NCBI GenBank assembly: GCA_014361445.1
Contig: JACIVQ010000011.1
Coordinates: 1 to 32,923, forward strand
DNA length: 32,923 nucleotides
From: Methanosuratincolales archaeon
Lineage (GTDB): Archaea > Thermoproteota > Methanomethylicia > Methanomethylicales > Methanomethylicaceae
Direction: 5' to 3'
Part shown: in pieces, positions 29,510 to 32,923 of the stretch
Layout: every line of letters begins with the position of its first letter
Position numbering within the stretch: the stretch's first letter is position 1
Translations under genes and position numbers: made by a program
The notes under the pieces: model-generated
The model's database searches: none
Told to the model about the DNA's origin: nothing
The model's input: only the letters and a program-made list of their open reading frames with translations

Positions 29510-30332
29510 TTATACCGCCTATTCTCCTGCTAAGATAAATGAAATCATTCGGTTCCAGCTCAAATACCCTTCTCATCAGGAACCTCTCGTCAATACTTCT
29601 TATCACATCTTCTTTATCCAAGCCCTTTATCTTGCAATAGCTCTCGATCGCCTTCTTCAACTTTCTCCTTCTCTGCGAGAATAATATCTTCAAAGTCTCC
29701 TCTAAAGTAGCCCACTCCATGAAATCACAGGCCCTCTTCTTTATGGTGACCACCGTACTGAAGACCTTGGGTTTTGGATAAAAAGCCTCTGGCGGAAAAT
29801 CCCTGATCCTTTCAACCTCTCCTAATAGCGTTGTGACCACGCTTAGCCTTGAGTATTCACTCTCACCAGGCTTGGCAAGTAACTTCTCTGCGACTTCCTT
29901 CTGGTAAGTTAGGGCTGCCAACTTGAATGAGCAATCCTTCAAGATCTTGATGGTAAGGGGTGTGGATATAGAAAAGGGCAAGTTCGAGACGATCTTGTCA
30001 ACCTTGGGTATCTCCATCTCTAGAATGTCGGCTATTACGATCTCCACATTATCCGTTCCGGTCGCCGTCAATGTATTTGAAAGTGCCCTTGCCACATTTC
30101 TGTCAGATTCGACGGCTATGACCTTCCTTGCCCTCTCTGCGAGCCTTAGGGTTAATGTCCCTATGCCTGCGCCCACCTCAAGCACAACTTCGTTCGGCTC
30201 GATCTTTGCCGCATCTATCAAGCACTCTATCAAACTCTCGTCTACAACAAAGTTCTGCCCGAGCCTCTGCTTGGGTCTAATACCAAACCTCTTTATCGTG
30301 CTAAGAGTCCATCCAAGAACGTCTTCTCTCAA
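29496..30332 (-). CDS. ksgA: rRNA adenine dimethyltransferase (KsgA/Dim1)
   Basis: A 278-residue enzyme that dimethylates two adjacent adenosines in the 3' helix of 16S rRNA. Motifs are RPKQRLGQNFVVDESLIECL, VLEVGAGIGTLTLRLAERA and SNLPFSISTPLTIKIL (the NLPF catalytic block). The helical C-terminal domain includes LFSQRRRKLKKAI. It starts at TTG 30332, within a few bases of the DUF655 stop, and overlaps the HemK2 gene. Confidence 0.96.
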   Translation of the reverse strand: MREDVLGWTLSTIKRFGIRPKQRLGQNFVVDESLIECLIDAAKIEPNEVVLEVGAGIGTLTLRLAERARKVIAVESDRNVARALSNTLTATGTDNVEIVIADILEMEIPKVDKIVSNLPFSISTPLTIKILKDCSFKLAALTYQKEVAEKLLAKPGESEYSRLSVVTTLLGEVERIRDFPPEAFYPKPKVFSTVVTIKKRACDFMEWATLEETLKILFSQRRRKLKKAIESYCKIKGLDKEDVIRSIDERFLMRRVFELEPNDFIYLSRRIGGINAKS

Positions 30333-30334
30333 AA

Positions 30335-30916
30335 TCAGAACTCCTTCTTTGGTGGTGGCTTGCAGAAGACGTAGTATTTATCCTCGTTCTTTATCTCCAT
30401 GAATATTCTTTTAATGATCATCTTCTTCGGATCCACAATATGTGTCCTCTTCTGGATGTCCTCGAAGCTGGTGAACGGGCCCTTCTTCCTCTCCTCAAGT
30501 ATCTGCCACATGGCTTTCTTTCCTATGCCCGGGAGCAGTTCCAAGGCGTGCATTCTGGTAGTCACAGGTCCCGAGTGGTTGAAGAAAGCCACAAACCTCC
30601 CCTCGTTCTTACTGACTATTTCTTCGACAACAGCTTGGAGCTCATCTTTAGCCGTCTGGGTGAGCTCCTCGTAGTCTATTCTCCTCTTCACATGATCTAT
30701 TTTCTCTCTTCCATACTTCCCTATGGCGACCCTCTCCCTTGGCGAGAATGTTGCACCAGGGAGCGGAACAAGCTCCAAAAGCGTGAAATAGTCCTCCCCC
30801 ACTGCCTGCACAATCGGCTCCCTTTTGTATAGCGGTCTTGTGTCTTTTGGGTGACCGAACTGTAAGTGGTCCAAGACGTAAGCGTACTCTTCAAACTTCC
30901 GCTGCTCCTCGGGCAT
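30335..30916 (-). CDS. DUF655 protein with helix-hairpin-helix
   Basis: A 193-residue conserved archaeal protein. The first part is an OB-like beta domain (EEYAYVLDHLQFGHP, VGEDYFTLLELVPLPGATF). The second carries a helix-hairpin-helix (MHALELLPGIGKKAMWQILEE) followed by FTSFEDIQKRTHIVDPKKMI, so it should bind nucleic acid. The molecular role is unknown, but the gene commonly precedes ksgA in archaea. This suggests an rRNA-related function. It starts at ATG 30916 with its own TATA box. Confidence 0.92.
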   Translation of the reverse strand: MPEEQRKFEEYAYVLDHLQFGHPKDTRPLYKREPIVQAVGEDYFTLLELVPLPGATFSPRERVAIGKYGREKIDHVKRRIDYEELTQTAKDELQAVVEEIVSKNEGRFVAFFNHSGPVTTRMHALELLPGIGKKAMWQILEERKKGPFTSFEDIQKRTHIVDPKKMIIKRIFMEIKNEDKYYVFCKPPPKKEF

Positions 30917-30926
30917 TATAATTCCC

Positions 30927-30960
30927 TCTTGATAAATATGTGGGCTTGTGTAAAAAAAGG
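30927..30960 (-). promoter_or_regulatory. rpoF terminator T-run and DUF655-ksgA promoter
   Basis: On the minus strand CCTTTTTTTAC (about 30950-30960) follows the rpoF stop immediately. It is followed by CATATTTATCAAG (about 30929-30941), a TATA box 15-25 bases before the DUF655 ATG. The transcript of DUF655 would be nearly leaderless. Confidence 0.5.
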
Positions 30961-30962
30961 TT

Positions 30963-31295
30963 TTATTCTCTGTAAGAATTCACCACAGTCAAGATCTTCT
31001 CTAGCTCCGAGGGCAGAAATGGTTTGCTCTCGCTTGCAAAAATGGTCCTTAGCTCATCCACGGTCTTGGGCATTATATTCACTATCTGAGCGGCTAGGAT
31101 GGGCGAGATCCCTTCCGATTTGAGCCTGTTTAGAAGCTCCTCCGCTTTTTCTGGGCTCAACTTTGATAACTTCAAAGAATAATCATAAGTCAAGCGCTGA
31201 AGGTAACTGAGCTCCCCCTCCTTCTCTCTCTGCTCTAACAACTTCTTAACCTGCGGAAGAGTGAGGACCTCTTCCTTAACTACTTCTCTCGGCAT
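30963..31295 (-). CDS. rpoF: RNA polymerase subunit F (Rpb4-like)
   Basis: A 110-residue polymerase stalk subunit that pairs with RpoE. It begins MPREVVKEEVLTLPQVKKLL and has LTYDYSLKLSKLSPEKAEEL followed by GISPILAAQIVNIMPKTVDE, the HRDC-like Rpb4 fold. It starts directly at the rpl21e stop, the usual archaeal order rpl21e-rpoF. Confidence 0.95.
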   Translation of the reverse strand: MPREVVKEEVLTLPQVKKLLEQREKEGELSYLQRLTYDYSLKLSKLSPEKAEELLNRLKSEGISPILAAQIVNIMPKTVDELRTIFASESKPFLPSELEKILTVVNSYRE

Positions 31296-31592
31296 TTATG
31301 CTCCCTCTAGGGGGGATATATGCTCAGGTCTTGCTATTATGGTCTTCTCATAACCTCCCATGAACATCTTCAATACGTATGCCCTGCCCCTCTTACCAAG
31401 GACCACCCCTGTCCTTCCGTGGTACCTTCTATGTGGCATTCCCTTAACGCAAGAGGGATCAATCTTGATGGTTACTTTCTCTCCTACTGCGTATTCCCTT
31501 AGGAGCCTGCTCACCGGTGAGCGCCCTCTCTCCCTAAAGCCCTTTCTAAGTAAAGATCTAGTTCTATTCCTATAACCAACAGAATGCCTCAT
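31296..31592 (-). CDS. rpl21e: Large-subunit ribosomal protein eL21
   Basis: A 98-residue basic protein. It begins MRHSVGYRNRTRSLLRKGFR and has the L21e SH3-like core VTIKIDPSCVKGMPHRRYHG with TGVVLGKRGRAYVLKMF. The ATG overlaps the pus10 TGA (ATGA), so the two are coupled. Confidence 0.96.
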   Translation of the reverse strand: MRHSVGYRNRTRSLLRKGFRERGRSPVSRLLREYAVGEKVTIKIDPSCVKGMPHRRYHGRTGVVLGKRGRAYVLKMFMGGYEKTIIARPEHISPLEGA

Positions 31593-32878
31593 TGGACCCC
31601 AACCTCACTAACAGAGATTACGTCAAGCTCTACACACCTAGCACCAGCACCCAGTACTTCAGAGACACTTGGCTTAGTCCTACCATCATCGCCGGATATC
31701 AGCTCCTTCACATAAAGCCCTCCTTGGCAACGCACTAAGATTTCGATCCTGTTGCTATCGAGTTTTTTTGCCTTCATCTCATATACCTTCTTCACTCTTA
31801 ACTTGTCGGCGCGGCGGTGTAATACCCTTTTTGGGGTGTATTGATTTATAAGACACCCATTAAAGCTTTTCTCTATTTTTTCAAGGTCACCTTCGGTGAT
31901 CTCCCTATCCACAACCACGAGTGCACGGTAGCTCTTCTCGGCGACCTTTGCCCTTTCCTTCAAACTCCTCACTGTCTTCTTGTCAGAAAAAGCCAGCCCT
32001 AACACCTCGACTTTCCCCTCAGCTCTCCTGTTTATTTCATCTTCGAGCTCCTTGAGATCAATCCTTCTCATCTTGGGCTCCTTTATCTCCACCACAAACG
32101 GCCTTCCGTTACCAACAACGATGGCATCCACATCTTCCCTGCCAGCCCCATGGAACTTTGCGGATTTTCCTCCAGTCCTTTCCAGTAAAGGACCGACTAT
32201 GATCTCCTCTACTGATGTCGGGTAGATCTTACCAGTCCCATGACATATCTCGCAGCCCCTTCCCCTACAGTGCACGCAGTCCCACTTGGACTGAGGAATT
32301 CCTCTAACGAGCTTACGGTACCTGCCCGATATGTAGAGAGGCATTGGTCTCACAGATATCTTGGGGCCAGGCACCTCGACAAGTACTACAACGTCTGGCT
32401 TTTTGAACTCGACGACCTTTCCTGTAATTCTAGAGACCTCTTTTCCTATCTCCCGACTGCACTCCATCCTCATTGACTCACCAAATTCAATACCGAACTC
32501 TGCTCTGATCTTGTCCTCCCTATCAGCCAAATCTCCAGACACCCTTACACCTATCAAAAAGTTGTCATAATCTAGCCCCTCTAGTGCCCTTGCGACACCT
32601 TCCGCATATTCCCCTATCCTCTCCATAATACCTCCACAGATGGCACACCCCTTACTTTCGATCTGAAGACCAAGGACATTGGCGGCTGGCTGAAAAAGAC
32701 CATTATTGATTAAGATCTTCAACAGTTCGTCACCCTCCCCCTTAACTAGTTCTTTGTGGCCCTCGAGTGCGAGAACTAGCTTTATTGCCCTGCCTCTCTC
32801 TCTGTTGGTTACCCCCTTAATCAGACCTCCGAACTGCCTGCCAAGACAACTGTCACAAAGCGTATAATTGGATAACAT
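31589..32878 (-). CDS. pus10: tRNA pseudouridine synthase Pus10 (U54/U55)
   Basis: A 429-residue enzyme that makes pseudouridine-54 and -55 in the T loop of archaeal tRNAs. A zinc-binding THUMP-containing N-terminal domain has LCDSCLGRQFGG and KGCAICGG. The catalytic domain has the GAGREDVDAIVVGNGRPFVVEI segment (read as GAGREDVDA then GNGRPFVVEI), in which the second Asp is the nucleophile, and ends with LYVKELISGDDGRTKPSV. The CxxC pair WDCVHCRGRGCEICHGTG is a typical extra zinc site. ATG 32878 is preceded directly by CAGGAGG with no spacer, but an in-frame TAA rules out any longer start. It is the first visible gene of the minus-strand block. Confidence 0.95.
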   Translation of the reverse strand: MLSNYTLCDSCLGRQFGGLIKGVTNRERGRAIKLVLALEGHKELVKGEGDELLKILINNGLFQPAANVLGLQIESKGCAICGGIMERIGEYAEGVARALEGLDYDNFLIGVRVSGDLADREDKIRAEFGIEFGESMRMECSREIGKEVSRITGKVVEFKKPDVVVLVEVPGPKISVRPMPLYISGRYRKLVRGIPQSKWDCVHCRGRGCEICHGTGKIYPTSVEEIIVGPLLERTGGKSAKFHGAGREDVDAIVVGNGRPFVVEIKEPKMRRIDLKELEDEINRRAEGKVEVLGLAFSDKKTVRSLKERAKVAEKSYRALVVVDREITEGDLEKIEKSFNGCLINQYTPKRVLHRRADKLRVKKVYEMKAKKLDSNRIEILVRCQGGLYVKELISGDDGRTKPSVSEVLGAGARCVELDVISVSEVGVQ

Positions 32879-32923
32879 CCTCCTGGCATATTAAAGGATC
32901 AATTGAGATAACCTTTTTTATTC

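Noticed and set aside
1-32923. CRISPR array, toxin-antitoxin pair or other defence system
   Set aside because: No regularly spaced repeats, nucleases of defence type or toxin-antitoxin pairs were found on either strand.

Overview
This is an archaeal chromosome segment. The evidence is a dense set of archaeal/eukaryote-type information genes: PCNA, both primase subunits, a GINS subunit, TFS, RpoL, RpoF, aIF2-alpha, ribosomal proteins L44e, S27e, L21e and L10e, Nop10, the exosome subunit Csl4, Dph2/DphB, Pus10 and Dim1/KsgA. The first cluster carries O-phosphoseryl-tRNA synthetase (SepRS), an enzyme classically found in methanogens and Archaeoglobus. The proteasome beta subunit next to it lacks Thr1, like the non-catalytic beta subunits of Crenarchaeota. 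That mixture suggests a TACK-superphylum lineage with methanogen-type cysteine coding (a Methanomethylicia-like archaeon is one guess), but the lineage cannot be fixed from this window. TTG start codons are frequent (psmB, taw1, translin, ribK, ribL, radical SAM, rpiA, dph2, ksgA).

Left part (1-7.5 kb). A minus-strand pair (a NOG1-type GTPase cut by the window edge and a DUF504 protein) diverges from a tightly packed plus-strand run: psmB, taw1 (wyosine), translin (C3PO-type RNase) and SepRS. Endonuclease V and CTP-dependent riboflavin kinase follow. Converging on the riboflavin kinase is a minus-strand operon of dphB, DUF357 and FAD synthetase (ribL). ribK and ribL, the two steps from riboflavin to FAD, overlap tail to tail.

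Middle part (7.5-19.1 kb). This is more accessory. It holds tRNA-Lys(CUU) with a probable short intron at a non-canonical site, a CBS-pair protein, an UppP-type phosphatase, a universal stress protein, a radical SAM/helix-hairpin-helix protein next to ThiL, tRNA-Thr(CGU) and a surface-anchored DUF4382 protein. It continues with a PF06684 'amino acid synthesis' family protein, a truncated pyruvoyl arginine decarboxylase and RpiA. Last comes a probable uptake/activation operon: a 33-residue single-membrane-span peptide, a sodium/solute symporter and an AMP-forming acyl-CoA ligase. Three intergenic regions here contain hairpins or strongly biased tracts that no gene explains.

Right part (19.1-32.9 kb). 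This is an uninterrupted minus-strand information-processing block. In transcription order it runs pus10, rpl21e, rpoF; DUF655, ksgA, hemK2/mtq2; rpl10e; dph2, METTL5-like methyltransferase, csl4, rpoL, RNase III-like, an unrecognised 129-residue protein and tfs; pcn, priL, priS, gins51, rpl44e, rps27e; aif2-alpha, nop10. Short overlaps and a few clear TATA boxes divide it into about five transcription units that couple rRNA modification, ribosomal proteins, RNA polymerase subunits, the exosome and the replication fork.

No CRISPR array, integrase, complete insertion sequence or rRNA gene was seen. The strongest candidates for new biology are the tRNA-centred SepRS cluster, the microprotein-symporter-ligase operon, and the unrecognised gene plus RNase III-like gene inside the replication/transcription block.
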